From contig NC_087066.1 of assembly GCF_963678635.1 (NCBI RefSeq), positions 43,318,073 through 43,382,072 of the forward strand: a stretch of 64,000 bases of DNA, read 5' to 3'. The notes below the pieces were generated by a model. It searched no databases. It was given only the letters and a program-made list of their open reading frames with translations, and had not been told where the DNA came from. The stretch is from Symsagittifera roscoffensis. Its lineage: Eukaryota; Xenacoelomorpha; Acoela; Convolutidae. Within the stretch, counting starts at the first letter, position 1, and each line of letters starts with the position of its first letter. Position numbers and translations under genes: made by a program. This document shows positions 52,331 through 64,000 of the stretch, in pieces.

Positions 52331-54040
52331 TGACAAAACAAAGTATCGCATACAAAAATATCCCATTACAAAAAATACCATACCAAAATATCCCAAAAGA
52401 CACAATAGCCCAAGCCAACATAGCCCTGGTCAATTAAAATATTCAATGAAGAAAAAAAATTCGCTTATGATATAAATTTCCAAGGATTGGTGCATATATC
52501 TACATCGCAACTATAAAGAGTCTCAATTAATATGAGACGCCATATAGAGATAGTTCTAATTGTACAAGACTCTTTTCGTGGGATTAAATTTTGTTTTTCA
52601 ATCTGTTATTGGAACCATAACTTATAACTTTTGATAATAAAACATAGCGCGAAGATATATCATTACTCACAAAGCACCATTACGATGAACCAAATATGAC
52701 AGATTTTATCTGGGGCAAAACTCAAACTGCCAAAAGGTTGCTTATCTTGGATAGACACAAGTTCACTAAAAGTGAGACACAAAACCTATCACTCACTAAC
52801 GTTGCGCAAAATGGCATTCCCATAAATGTCCAATAACGCTTTGAAATTTCAACGAAATAATTATTTTTTCAATCGTCAACTTGGCCATGAGTTCAACACC
52901 TGATGTGTAGAAGCAAGGCATCCAAGCTTTAAACTCTGTTTCTCTCTCAAACTTCGAGTCTGCATTTCCTTCAGCCATCGACGTTCCAACCGTTTCTAAC
53001 CAAATTCGACGTTCCAACCGATATCCTAGAGAAAAATGACGAGCTCATATCATATTTGCAGAGAACTTATATTAAAGGAGAAACCATTGGTGGACAACAG
53101 CGCCATCCTTTATTCCTCAAGATCTTTTAAATCATGGCGGCAGATCATATTTGAACAACCAATGCAGTTGAAGTCTTGCATAACAGCGTTACGTCGCTTT
53201 CCAGGGCAGCCACCCCTCGTAAGAAAGTTCATCCAGAAGTTCAAAATTTTGAAAGCAAGCAGCGGCACCACTAATCAAATCCTTCAAAAACTCGGATATA
53301 GTAAACTGTTTTCAAGCTCTGACTCATTTGACTTTCCGCTAGATTTCAATTTGTCAAACTGTTGGCACAATTTTCCTATATTGGCGGAATTTGATGCATT
53401 CTGAATTGATTTCCCAAAAATCAATAGTTTTTTGGTTTGTAGCCATTGAAGAGGCATTTTTGGACCAAGAGTGATGTTTTTCATCCAAAAAATCAAATGA
53501 GCTAAAGAAAATGTCATAATTTCTTAAGCATTTCAAAATTCAATTTTTTTAGTTGTATTTACGTGTGGTTGATGCTAAGCCTTTTCTGTTGCGAGCTAAA
53601 GTATGAAGAACAAATCTGTTTAAAATAGTTGATTTGTTCACCATGCAAAATTTCATTAGATTTTGACACCAATAAATTTTTTTTGTAATGAAAAAGAAAT
53701 TGGGGGTTGGGGTGAAAAAAAACCGCTTTTTGTTTTGTTAGTTCAAAAACTCAAAAAATCGGCGGATTTAAAACTTGCGTTGAAATTTTCACGCTTCGAA
53801 ATGAATTTGGTTCCACGTGCTTTTTAAAAAAATAGCATTGGTTTGATGAGTTTGATCAATTGCTGCATCTTGGTTTCAATTTTTTTGATTAACCAATTTG
53901 GATATTTTATCTTATTTGACTCTTCAGATGGGATACTTTAATTTGAGTGAGCTACTTCGTCTTGGGTTATTCTGATTATTGGGATACTTTTGTTTGGGAT
54001 ACCTTCTCATGGGATAAAAAAAGCTAGGGTAAACTTGTCA
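52331..54040. mobile_element. Word-array foldback element D (TATCCCA), 1.7 kb
   Basis: The left end carries TATCCCA-like words at 52344, 52359, 52374, 52389, 52406 and 52421. The right end carries the complement TGGGATA-like words at 54025, 54010, 53995, 53980, 53963 and 53948. From the tip inward both ends read 15, 15, 15, 17, 15. TGACA lies outside the array on each side. The interior has two unrecognised ORFs: minus 52796-52978 (60 residues) and plus 53036-53404 (122 residues, MTSSYHICRELILK). Either could be a decayed element gene. Lies in the putative first intron of the DUF4587 gene. Confidence 0.8.
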
Positions 54041-54438
54041 TTCAATCGCTCAGAAGTATGAGTACCGTGCTTACGGCCATTTGTGCTCTGGATATTTGCG
54101 CTACAGCGAATATTCCCGGCAAAAAAATGTCAACGATTTTTTTTTCAGAAAAAAGTACCAAATGTCGCAATTTATATGAAGATGTATAAGCCTGGTAAAA
54201 TTTTAAGAACTTCTTATTTTTTGAAGTTTGCTAACCTCAATGGAGCAACATGCATGTTTCTCAAAAGTTTGAATCACCTACATTTTTTTTTTGAGGTTGG
54301 TGGAAAGACCAAATTGCGAGTTAATTTGGAAAATATTAAACTTAACAGCTGAGTTTTTTGCGTGTAAGAACCACAGTAATTGCTGATTAAAACTGCTAGA
54401 ACAGTTTTTTGTAGATGGTCACGGCCGGGTCAAGTTGC

Positions 54439-55847
54439 TCGATTTATGTTTCGACTTTCTCGACCAAAAATTAGCATGTTTTGACCGCCTCGAAAAGATT
54501 ATATTATGTTTTGAGCGTCTCGACCACATCTCTGTATGCTTTGAATTTCTCGGCCAATTTTTTTATTGTCTCGACCCAACAAACAATGTAGTCTACTCTC
54601 AACCCAATTCAGATAAGTTTCGAACCAATTATCGATGTTTCTACACTTGCTCGACTGTCTCGGCGGAAACAAAAAAAAATTGTTGCCCGGCCTCGCATAG
54701 ATATGTTTTGACTTTCTCGACCAAAAATGGGTATGTTTCGATTTTGCTCGACCTGTTTCGACTTTTTCAATGATCAAATAACATCAATAAAACGACAAGA
54801 AAACTAGGGTAAGTTTTTCAGATGCTTTTTTTGTGACACAGGTTTTTGCTCGACTTATGTCTCGACTGTCCACGACCTACATTTCGATTTTCTCGACCAC
54901 AATCAGGTATGTTTAGACTGTTCTCGACCTTTGTTTCAATTTTTTTAACCAAAATTTGGTAGGTTTCGATTGTGTTGTATCTATGTCTCGACTCTCTAGG
55001 CCGAAACCGGGTGTGATTTCACTTTTTACTCGATTTAAAACTGCTTCTCGACCGATGATTTTCAGTCGAGAAATTACACTTGCTTCTTTTTCAAAAGTAA
55101 AAACTAATTCGAGCAGCTCGACCTGGCCGAGCACGGAAGCGAAAATTGAAGTCAGAAGCTTAAAGTTTTATTTAATTTGTTAAACGGGTTTAAAAACATT
55201 TTTTAATGCTGTTATATTGTAAGATAAACTTCAATTAAGCCACAACTGTTAAATTTTTTTAAGCCACAACTGTTAAATTTTTTTAAGCCATTTACAGAAG
55301 CTTAAGGCTCAAACTCATAACTCTGTGTGAACTAGAAAAAGTATCTAAGATAATTAATAACTATTTTATTCTGTTTGAAGCGTACCCTGGTCGAGGAAAT
55401 CACTCAATGTTTCGACTTTTAAAGTCGAGCACACGTCATAGCTCGACCAAAAAGAGTAGTCGAGACAAGGGAATTTGAAACATCCTCGAGCACTGTCAGA
55501 ATTTACCAATTTTCCAGCGGTAATTCGGGTTGAAATAGAAAAGTTTCTTTGAAATATCAACATATTTCTAAAAAAATTTTGACTCATATTGCGAATCAAA
55601 GTTTCAAAAGATGGGAAAAGAATAGCTCAAAAATATTGCATTTTCATCATATATATATTACAAATTACTCTAATCACTTCATTCTGATAAAAACGCATCA
55701 TAAAAGGTAACCCGAAAAACATAAATAATAACGTTTAAATTTGAATAAAAGTCGAAACAGATCCGAACTCAGTCGAACACGGTCGAAACATACTTTTCTA
55801 GGGTTGAGCACGCTCGAGCGCATTTTTTTCGGTCGAGCACGGTCGAA
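54439..55847. mobile_element. Word-array foldback element E (TCGA pairs), 1.4 kb
   Basis: The left array has TCGA/TTGA word pairs 9 bp apart repeating every 30 bp: 54451/54460, 54481/54490, 54511/54520, 54541/54550, 54571. The unit is about TATGTTTTGACNNTCTCGACC. The right array is inverted, with pairs 10 bp apart every 29-31 bp (55773/55783, 55804/55814, 55833/55843) and GTCGAAACATAC complementing GTATGTTTCGAC. More scattered words fill 54845-55130 and 55380-55500. The weak ORFs here are by-products. Confidence 0.75.
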
Positions 55848-56845
55848 CCATACCAAATTTTGGTCCAGGTTTTCTGTTGAGGTCCAGAGACGTTTGCCTT
55901 GTTTGCAAGAATGATGTTAACTATTTTTGATCCCGAAATACAAACAAAAAAATCACAACTGTTTTTGTTTACGGCACATCAGCGGCTCAAATAAAAAAGA
56001 TTAAAGGCTCGGCTGAAAATCACTTTTCTTTATTTTGGCAAGTTTAACCGGCTTTTAAACGGGTTTCTTAGGCACAAAATTGGCACAAAATCGGCACAAA
56101 ATTGCTTGAATTTTATTAAAGTTGATCATATTGTAATTGTTTTAGAGTGACAAGGTATACCAACTTTTGTCGCTAAAGAATATTTTTAAAGGTTTTTTTT
56201 TGTGATCATTCTTGGAAGCTTTCGCGGATCTAATCAGATTGTTGCACTATTAAGCGGCTTTGTAATTTTTATGAAAAAATCAAAAGTTCACTACAGTTTG
56301 ATCTAATTAAGTTGTAACATTTATTTTTGAATTCATCCAGGCGAGTTTTTTCTCATTCTTTAATCTTGTTGTTCTTCTATTGTGGGCTAACTAATCACCA
56401 TATTTATCATCAAATTCAACTATTTTGGTACTTTGTTTATTTTGAGACCATAATCGGAAGTTCTTAACTAACAATTGAAAGCCTTGAAAGAAGTGTCTGA
56501 AATTAAACTAGAAAAAAAAACAGTAAACTAATCCTTATAATGAAAGCATAAAGCTGTTATTACCATTCCCCCGCAATCATTAGAACAATTTGCTTACAAA
56601 AATGTGTTACGTAATTTGCTGATAAATCCTGACTATTTATACTGTAACAAAACCACAGCAGTTTCTGTACCGTAGATATTACCGAGCAACTTTCATTAAA
56701 GACAACTAGAAAATGTAAAACTAAATTAATAAAGCTTTATTTTGAAGTATACAACCCAAGGTAGTAATAATTAGTAGCAATCAATCATAACTTTTATTAG
56801 TTAGTTTATCATCCAGTTTTGAGTAGATGACTTCAGGGATCTGAC
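55848..56845. other. 3' flank of actin
   Basis: AT-rich and without exons. On the minus strand an AATAAA (56737-56742) lies about 105 bp after the actin stop and is the likely polyadenylation signal. Confidence 0.6.
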
Positions 56846-57988
<1,143 letters not shown>

Positions 57989-58073
57989 TTAGAATAGTTA
58001 AGATTTCACTTCAAAATTAAAGCAAAGTTTTGTTCAACTGATTGCAAACTGCAGCTCAAGTCTTAATGAAAAG

Positions 58074-58079
58074 TTTATA
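58074..58079 (-). promoter_or_regulatory. Probable TATA box of the actin gene
   Basis: On the minus strand CTTATAAACTTTTC places TATAAA about 98 bp upstream of the actin ATG, leaving a 5' UTR of roughly 65 bp if transcription starts 30 bp downstream. CAACTG (E-box type) lies nearby at about 58035. No intron acceptor is seen before the ATG. Confidence 0.5.
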
Positions 58080-58084
58080 AGTTA

Positions 58085-58708
58085 AGTTATTGTTTGAGTT
58101 GTTGGTAAACAAAAATAACCAACCGATGCTTCCAAATACAACAAAACTCAATTTTTTCTATGAATTAAGCCTCCTAGATCGCTCCGTAGATGGACAGCGT
58201 CTTATAATTCTCAAAACAACATATTGGGTGACTACTGGTTTCCTTTGAAGCTTTTGAACTTTTCGTTGTTGTTTACTTCGTTTATGTATCGAACATAATT
58301 GATGAACCATTGAACCATTGGATGTTTAATATCAATTCGGAGCAATAATGTTTGCTTAAAATCTACACAAACAAAGACGATCGAAGAGCAAGTTATGAAA
58401 CCAAATTTAGCCAGTTCAATACAACCATGGTGTGTAGAGGGCAAATCTATAATTTTTGCAAGTTCTAAGGTTTTCTGAAGTGATCTAGCAATTTGCGAGT
58501 TTTGACAGCAAAATGGTACGTTCAAAAATCAAAATTAAGAAATTTTCGTCGACCATTGTTAAAGTTGTCCAATTAATTTAACGAATTTTAGAAAAATTTA
58601 AACCAAAAGTCGCGTTTTTGCTATTTTTATTTTTCCACTCAAATTTGGTTTACATTGACAGAAAATAATTTGTAGAAAAAAAAACAATTGACAGTAAACC
58701 TAAAGGCA
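58085..58708. other. Upstream flank of actin
   Basis: No exon recognised. The minus ORF 58232-58525 (97 codons) has no known motif and ordinary AT-rich composition. Confidence 0.45.
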
Positions 58709-59222
58709 ACAAGACTGCTCGTATCAGGGCAAAGCGCCGAATGTTCCGACTGCATCTTCAGGTTTATCGAGCAGTAGTAACATGAAAAAAATTAAATGTA
58801 ATAAAAAAAAATGAACAATTTTTTTTCTAAAATTTGAATTTTTTTTTATGAAATCACATCCCCACACGCCATATGAAATTTAAAAGAATAGATTTTGTTC
58901 ATTGTAACAAAACAATTATGGCAAATAAGCTTCTTTCAACCAATTCGGAACGATTTAAAAGACGGATTAAATCTCCGTTTACGCGTTAATAGCGCGAAAT
59001 ATATCGCGCGTTAATTGTCCCAAATTGACCAAAATGGCAATCTTTAAACCCTCATAACTTTATGAAAATATCTTTTCGCATTTGAGCTCAGGACAACAAT
59101 ACCTTTTGAAAAAAATTCTGTCAAAAATGGCTAGTTAAAAAGTCGAAATTTGTCTGAAGAAAAAAAAAACCCACCCCGAGCACAAATATTCCATCACTTT
59201 CGTATCGAAAGTCGGAACAATA
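58709..59222 (+). repeat. Hairpin-ended dispersed repeat, best complete single copy
   Basis: Starts AAGACTGCTCGTATCAGGGC and has ATGTTCCGACTGC, then CCACACGCCATATGAAAT. The central GCGCGAAATATATCGCGC (stem GCGCGA/TCGCGC) is intact. It ends ATTCCATCACTTTCGTATCG, then AAAGTCGGAACAA. Length 514 bp, no ORF. TGTTCCGAC near the left end and GTCGGAACA at the right end are inverted repeats. Confidence 0.85.
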
Positions 59223-59325
59223 AAGACATGCATCGGTTGCTCGGCTTGACGTTCGAAAGTCAGAACAATAACAATTACGATATACATTGTTCTCAAAAAT
59301 AGTGTATTTCGAAACACAAAAAGAT

Positions 59326-59595
59326 TGTTGGCGCCAAAGGGTTAAGAGGAGAGGTACTAAAGTGCCTACGCCTCCGCCTCTCAAGCGAGAGATTGGGTTT
59401 TCGAGGCCAACCATGATCCCTGCTCGTTGTTTGAGGGTGAGGCACCATTACATAGCCCACCCTCAGGCCCATTACTCAGCCCGATCTCAAAATAGCCAAA
59501 AAAAGTGAGGAGGGAAGCAAAAGTGATTCTTCCTGAAGAGCTGAACAGGTCGTATGTTGGTCCTATCACTAGTGGATAAATTGTCTTAATAACAT
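59326..59595 (+). mobile_element. SINE copy
   Basis: Head GAGGTACTAAAGTGCC with CTCCGCCTCTCAAGCGAGAG and B-box-like GGGTTTTCGAGGCCAACCAT. Body GAAGAGCTGAACAGGTCG, TATGTTGGTCCTATCACTAG and TGGATAAATTGTCTTAA. Between them is a segment with two GCCCA-rich repeats (about 59435-59490). Confidence 0.75.
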
Positions 59596-60594
59596 TACGG
59601 AGAAGAGGCCTAAATTCTGGTCGAGTGTAAAAACTTTCTGCCTATTCCCAACTAAAACCTTCCCTTGTGTCTTTTAGATTTACAAAATGGCTTGAAAACA
59701 AAAATTTCAAAAAATATCAAGCAAAAATCAAAGTTTTATAATGGAAACAATTGAAAGTTGATGAAATATTATTGAATCTTGTTTGCGATTTTATTTTAAA
59801 GTATTGGGAAAACAGTTTGACTGGGCCAAGGCTTTAAATATTCTTCAAAGGTGCCTTTTATTCTGGGAAAACTGAGATATCAACCCAATAATAGCATAAG
59901 GGCTTTGTTTTTAAATTAACTAAAAGCAATATAAACACAATATCTTCAAATCTAAAACTAATCTCTAATTTTTAAAAGTGCTTGCAGAATTTAAAGTTGC
60001 TGCCCCAAGTAAGTTTTTTCGTATTGCGATTATCTAAGAAACTATATAACATCCGGTTATTAATGAAGCGTCAGAAAAAAACCCTCCCCCAGCCTGGGAA
60101 CTAGCTCCCCGTGTTGTGCTATAATAAGTATAAGTAAAGGATGATGATAACGTTTTCGTCAGATGACTTCGTACATTCAAATAATCAAAGTCACCGCGAG
60201 GATTTAAGACGACGGAAGAAAGATAAAAATCAAAAGTTAGCTAAAAAAAATAAGTAATATTTAATCAGAAATTTTTGTTTGCTCCATTTTTGGTTGTTTT
60301 TCAAGCAGAATCAGTGGATGCACTGTGATAAGCAATTAGTTGTTATCTGAACCGACAAAAGTTGATAAAAACTTCCACTTTCTTCGCGAAGTTATTCTAA
60401 ATTAGTTTCCCAATTACGCGTCCTGACTTTCAATATACTTGATTTGGTCTGTTACTTGGACACAACCTTCGAAGCCGATTATTTCTGAATTTTTACATAA
60501 TTTCAGTTAGTTGGGCAAAAAAACCCTTGTAATTAACATCAATAACTTAGCAGATTATAAATTAGAACAAATATTCTGCCTTTTACGAAGAACA

Positions 60595-60951
60595 ATGCGT
60601 AATTTGACTTTTCTTATAGCAACCATGCGTTTAACACTATTAATAATCATCGTAGCAATTACCAACGAAGTTTCAGCCGACCGATCTGCGCCAAAGTTCG
60701 AAACCCACGTTCGCGGTCCTATATCGCACGAACAGATGGCATTCGACCAAATTACCCCTTCGGAAAGGCGAACATTCCACAATATAATGAAGCTATTGCA
60801 GAAACAGTACATTACACAACACAAAGCCGAACCAGATTGGGATTGGTGGCCTACAGAGAAATTAGCCGAAACACACGGAAAAGAATACAACCCACAGAAG
60901 AGTGAAAAGTTTTTGGCAAAGAAAAGACCAAGCGCGTTTCACTGGGGCTAA
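60595..60951 (+). CDS. Small secreted precursor, possible amidated-neuropeptide prohormone
   Basis: 118 residues from the ATG at 60595. A hydrophobic signal (two possible starts, Met1 and Met11; core LTLLIIIVAI) leads to a likely cleavage near VSADRS. The mature part is hydrophilic, without cysteines. It contains EPDWDWWPTEK and ends KKRPSAFHWG directly before the stop. A dibasic KK(R) site followed by a short peptide with C-terminal Gly is the hallmark of an alpha-amidated neuropeptide, here (R)PSAFHW-amide. I do not recognise the family. TTTCAG at about 60500-60506 could be a cis or trans splice acceptor in the leader. It could instead be an ordinary small secreted protein. Confidence 0.6.
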   Translation: MRNLTFLIATMRLTLLIIIVAITNEVSADRSAPKFETHVRGPISHEQMAFDQITPSERRTFHNIMKLLQKQYITQHKAEPDWDWWPTEKLAETHGKEYNPQKSEKFLAKKRPSAFHWG

Positions 60952-61211
60952 AAATTAGATACAAGCTGAAAAGAAACTGCAGAAAAAAAATATAACGCAT
61001 AATGATACACAATATCGATTGTAAAATACAACAGTCATTTTGTAATCTGATTTGTATCAACAAAAATTGTGTGATTTGTATATGCAAATTTAAAACATGT
61101 TAGCTCAAGAATTTTTTGAACTTTAATTTCAAAACATTTAAAGCAACCCAGTCAAGAAGAACCATTTTTTGAGTTAGAGGATATGAATTTTTCAAAGTAT
61201 CTTTTCTGCAT

Positions 61212-61430
61212 CAAGTTAACATCCTCTCCCCCCCCCACCCAAATAGACCAAGTTAAGATCCTCCACCCCATAGCTTTCAATATAAATTAAATTTGCTAAG
61301 CGCTGCATGTGAAAAGCTCAAATCTGATTGGCTGAAAATTCCCACTTAGAACCAAGTTAACACCCTCCCCTCTGAACGTGTTTTTTTTTGGGGGGGGGGG
61401 GGGGCGGTGGTGAAGGATGTTAACTTGGTT
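61212..61430. repeat. Foldback with AAGTTAACATCC words and C/G runs
   Basis: AAGTTAA[CG]A[TC]CC occurs forward at 61213, 61250 and 61354 and inverted at 61415-61426, each followed on its own strand by a C-rich run. The G run at 61390-61404 is about 15 long. It is smaller and less regular than elements A-E. Confidence 0.6.
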
Positions 61431-62759
61431 TTATTTTCTTTACAAACGAGTCGCAAAAAGTCATGGGCAAGAATACTGTTTTAACTGACATATTTCATCT
61501 TTAATAACCTATTGTTTTGACCTGATCAGTTTGCCTCAATTTGAATGATTTTGAGCGAGACTAATTCACAGCTGAAGCCCTAAAAGTATTAGATAACTGA
61601 GTCTAAAAAGTATTAGATAACTGAGTCTAAAGAAATAAAAGGGAGCACAAAAAAAAACTTTTAAAACTTTTTTCAACCAATCGAAACATTTTTTGATTTT
61701 TTTTGCAAATATTCAAACTTAGGATATTAAGAGAAACTAAAATATCATTAAAAGTTCTTCGCATTTACAAAATCTCCAATCATTGATGATGGTTTCATGA
61801 AGATAACTAAATTAGCAAAAACACAATCCATAGATAGTTTTTTTATTTTGTGATAAGATTTGAAATTTAAAATTCATTTTAAAATTACTGGCGGTCAATC
61901 ACATGCTTTTGCGCCATTTGCACATTTGGAAGTCGTAATTGCTCCTCTTTTTTCATGGTTTCTTGAATTCGCTATTTGTAAAGTAAAAAACAGCAGAACT
62001 GTATCTCGCACATCTCCAGTGCAGTGCTCAGATGTTTTTGTTGATTGCTTTTTTGTGAGATCGTGTCCGTCAATAATGAGCGTTCACTGGTTTCGTTGAG
62101 ATTTGACTCATGTAATTTCACTCATAGTAATTTGTAATCTTGTATGTTTGCAGTGAAAAGATTTAAGGAGTGACCCAAAAATATTATACAAAACATTCAA
62201 TGGCGTTAATTGCGGTTTATCAACAAACTTTTGCGTTTAATTGAGAAACATTACAGCTCAGACGGAATTCGAGGCTCAACTGAAATCATTTTGAATATAA
62301 CAAATAGTTTTCAGGCTAGTATAACAGAAGTGAATTCCTGATACGCTGAAAAAAAAAGATTTTTATAGTCTGTTGAAATCATGACCATGTTGTTTCATGA
62401 TACTTTTTTTAAAGTATCATAAATTGAAACTCCATGTTGAATAATTTTTTTGCACAAAAATAGGCTGCAAAAATACTCTGTAGACACGTATCAAATGTTT
62501 CATGCTTAAAACATTTCAATTATTAGAAAAAAAACCTCAAATTGTTTTTAATTTTTTGCTGAGGATAGAAACGTGATCAACTAAACTCAAATCATTGTCT
62601 ATTGTTATTTCTAATCAAATATACGAATTCTTAGTTTCAATATCACTTTTTCGAATTTGAGTAACAAGTTTCTGTTTTGAAATTTGAAAATTCATTGTTT
62701 TTGTTTTATCGGTTTTGAAGTTGAGAAGGTTTTTGTACCAAAGTTTCACATTTGCTTAG
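61431..62759. other. AT-rich sequence, no gene seen
   Basis: Holds a 22-bp direct duplication (AAAGTATTAGATAACTGAGT at about 61585 and 61609). No ORF has recognisable features; the 79-codon one at 61860-62099 lacks any motif. Confidence 0.5.
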
Positions 62760-63600
62760 AGCTGTTCGATGCTCTAGAGGCTAATCAGTCATTTGATGCT
62801 GAAGCAAAAATTGCAGTGTCATCAGCATAAAAAACTTAAAGTTGTCAACAGCAAGAAGAAAAGAAAAAAAAAACAAGAGCTAATGATTCATTTGATGCTG
62901 AAGTAAAACTTGCAGTGTCATCAGCAAAAAATATGAGTATTTTAATGACTTGAGAATAAATCATTCATTAAAGATAATGAAAAAAAATGGACCTATAACT
63001 AAACCTTGAGGCACTCCATGAGAAAATTTTTTTATTTAAGATTTTTCCTTAATAAGATACGTAAACTCTCTTCTGTTTTAAAGGTATTTTCCCCAAAGTA
63101 ACCCACGTAACCCCTAGCTGTAAAATTTTTTATGCAAATTGTTTTTTAGAAGTTTTTTTAAGATCAGAAGCGTCTCTAAGATCAAGAAAAGATTATTGCG
63201 TAGGTTTTTTTTGGTTGTCCCACTCAAGTCGGATCGTTTTGTTAAGTGATGATACTACGGCATCAATCGAATTTCGATTTTGTCTGAAGCTATATTGCGT
63301 AGTCTGCATAACTCTTTGATCTTTGAAAAACTCGGGATTCTATTGTAAATTAGTTTTTTAAACGCTTTAACCAACGTGGGAAGTAATGAATTGGTCTGTA
63401 GTTTCTGCTTTATATTCAGATCCCTCTTTATGGAGCGGAAATTGTTTCATAATTTTCAAGCATGCAGGAAAATGGCTTTGTCAAAAACACTTTTGGAATA
63501 ACTCTTTTAACACTGGGGCAATTTTGTCAGCTACTGATTTCAAGAAAACATAATTAAAATTAAAACACTCTAAGCTTTTATTTTGATTTTAATTTTTGTA
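62760..63600 (-). pseudogene. Decayed LINE (non-LTR) reverse transcriptase
   Basis: Read on the minus strand in shifting frames, it shows FRQNRNSIDAVVSSL, a FLDLRDASD-like block (cf. FLDLSKAFD), GVPQGLVIGPFFFIIFN and FYADDTAIFASASND, the RT motifs in the right order for Jockey/CR1-like LINEs. Stops and frameshifts break it. The YADD block is present twice (about 62775-62835 and 62880-62940), a local tandem duplication. Confidence 0.75.
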
Positions 63601-63981
63601 GATTCTGAAGAATTTCAGCAATTTCAACCGGCCTTAAAAATCTTTTTCCCAATTACAAGATACTTATCTTCACAAAACAAGCGCATAATTTGCCGAGAAT
63701 GAAAACACAAAACGAGCAAAAGCTGTGAATTTCTTCATTTTGATCTTTTCTGGAGTTGAAATAACCATTAGAATGTGGAATTGATGAGTAATTGAGCAGC
63801 TTGTTCTCCGTTGTTATTAATAAAAATGGAGTCAGTTCCGGAGTCCGAAACCCTACCAATTAACGCTACCAATACAGTTCCAGATGTCCGTTTCCGGAAT
63901 TTTGGTTCAGGAAATTTCGTTCGGGAAAAACCGCTTTCATATCTGCTTAACACCTTACAGCAACGGCGTTTTTTTTCTGAC

Positions 63982-64000
63982 CTGGTTTTTGTGGCGGTGG
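63982..64000 (-). CDS. Edge exon fragment, proline-rich, possibly 5' part of the DUF4587 gene
   Basis: The last 19 bases read PPPQKP on the minus strand and stop at CCAG|GTCAGA. One base into a codon (phase 1) is the phase required by the DUF4587 exon at 52270, giving PPPQKP-D-MMELMM. The join would span an 11.7-kb intron containing actin. Too short to be sure. Confidence 0.38.

Noticed and set aside
52796-53017. Minus ORF as first exon of the DUF4587 gene
   Set aside because: A C|GTTAGT donor gives the right phase, but the ORF sits inside element D and does not resemble the family N-terminus; the edge exon fits better.
53036-53404. 122-codon plus ORF as a host gene
   Set aside because: It lies inside foldback element D and shows no known motif. 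It is kept only as a possible element gene.

Overview
This is nuclear DNA from an animal, almost certainly a bilaterian. It is AT-rich and full of transposons, with GC-richer exons split by GT-AG introns (one probable GC-AG). A spliced SLC8 Na+/Ca2+ exchanger, a CFAP157 ciliary coiled-coil gene, a DUF4587 (C21orf58/PRR29-like) gene, a lipocalin and a cytoplasmic-type actin together indicate a metazoan with motile cilia. I cannot name the phylum.

Layout, left to right. 1-5615: the 3' part of a Ty3/gypsy retrotransposon (open pol frame, untranslated tail, 295-bp 3' LTR). 6281-7451: a large inverted pair of a hairpin-ended repeat. 8418-17389 (+): a complete three-exon SLC8 exchanger, about 951 residues, whose 5.6-kb first intron is packed with MITEs, a minisatellite and a SINE. 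20798-32306 (-): a complete eight-exon CFAP157 gene, about 568 residues, convergent with the exchanger; its introns hold a Ty3 relic and several foldback elements. 37983-39001 (+): a two-exon secreted lipocalin. 40926-42712 (-): two proline-rich candidate exons. 47391-48040: a 109-bp tandem array. 50046-52270 (-): the 3' exons of a DUF4587 gene, possibly starting beyond the right edge (63982-64000). 56846-57976 (-): an intronless actin. 60595-60951 (+): a small secreted precursor resembling a neuropeptide prohormone. 62760-63600 (-): a decayed LINE reverse transcriptase.

The genes look like unrelated neighbours, with no sign of an operon or shared pathway. Actin and the small precursor would lie inside a DUF4587 intron if the edge exon belongs to that gene.

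The most unusual signal is a group of foldback elements whose terminal inverted repeats are arrays of a short word at fixed spacing, with the same spacing at both ends. Two elements (22140-22550 and 27291-27755) use a TTAGRCGA-like word at 16 then 25 bp. A third (52331-54040) uses TATCCCA at 15/15/15/17/15 at both ends. A fourth (54439-55847) uses TCGA-type word pairs every 30 bp. The first has a perfect 9-bp target duplication, as in Mutator-like elements. All exon models were built by hand from splice signals and reading phase; no alignment or database search was run.
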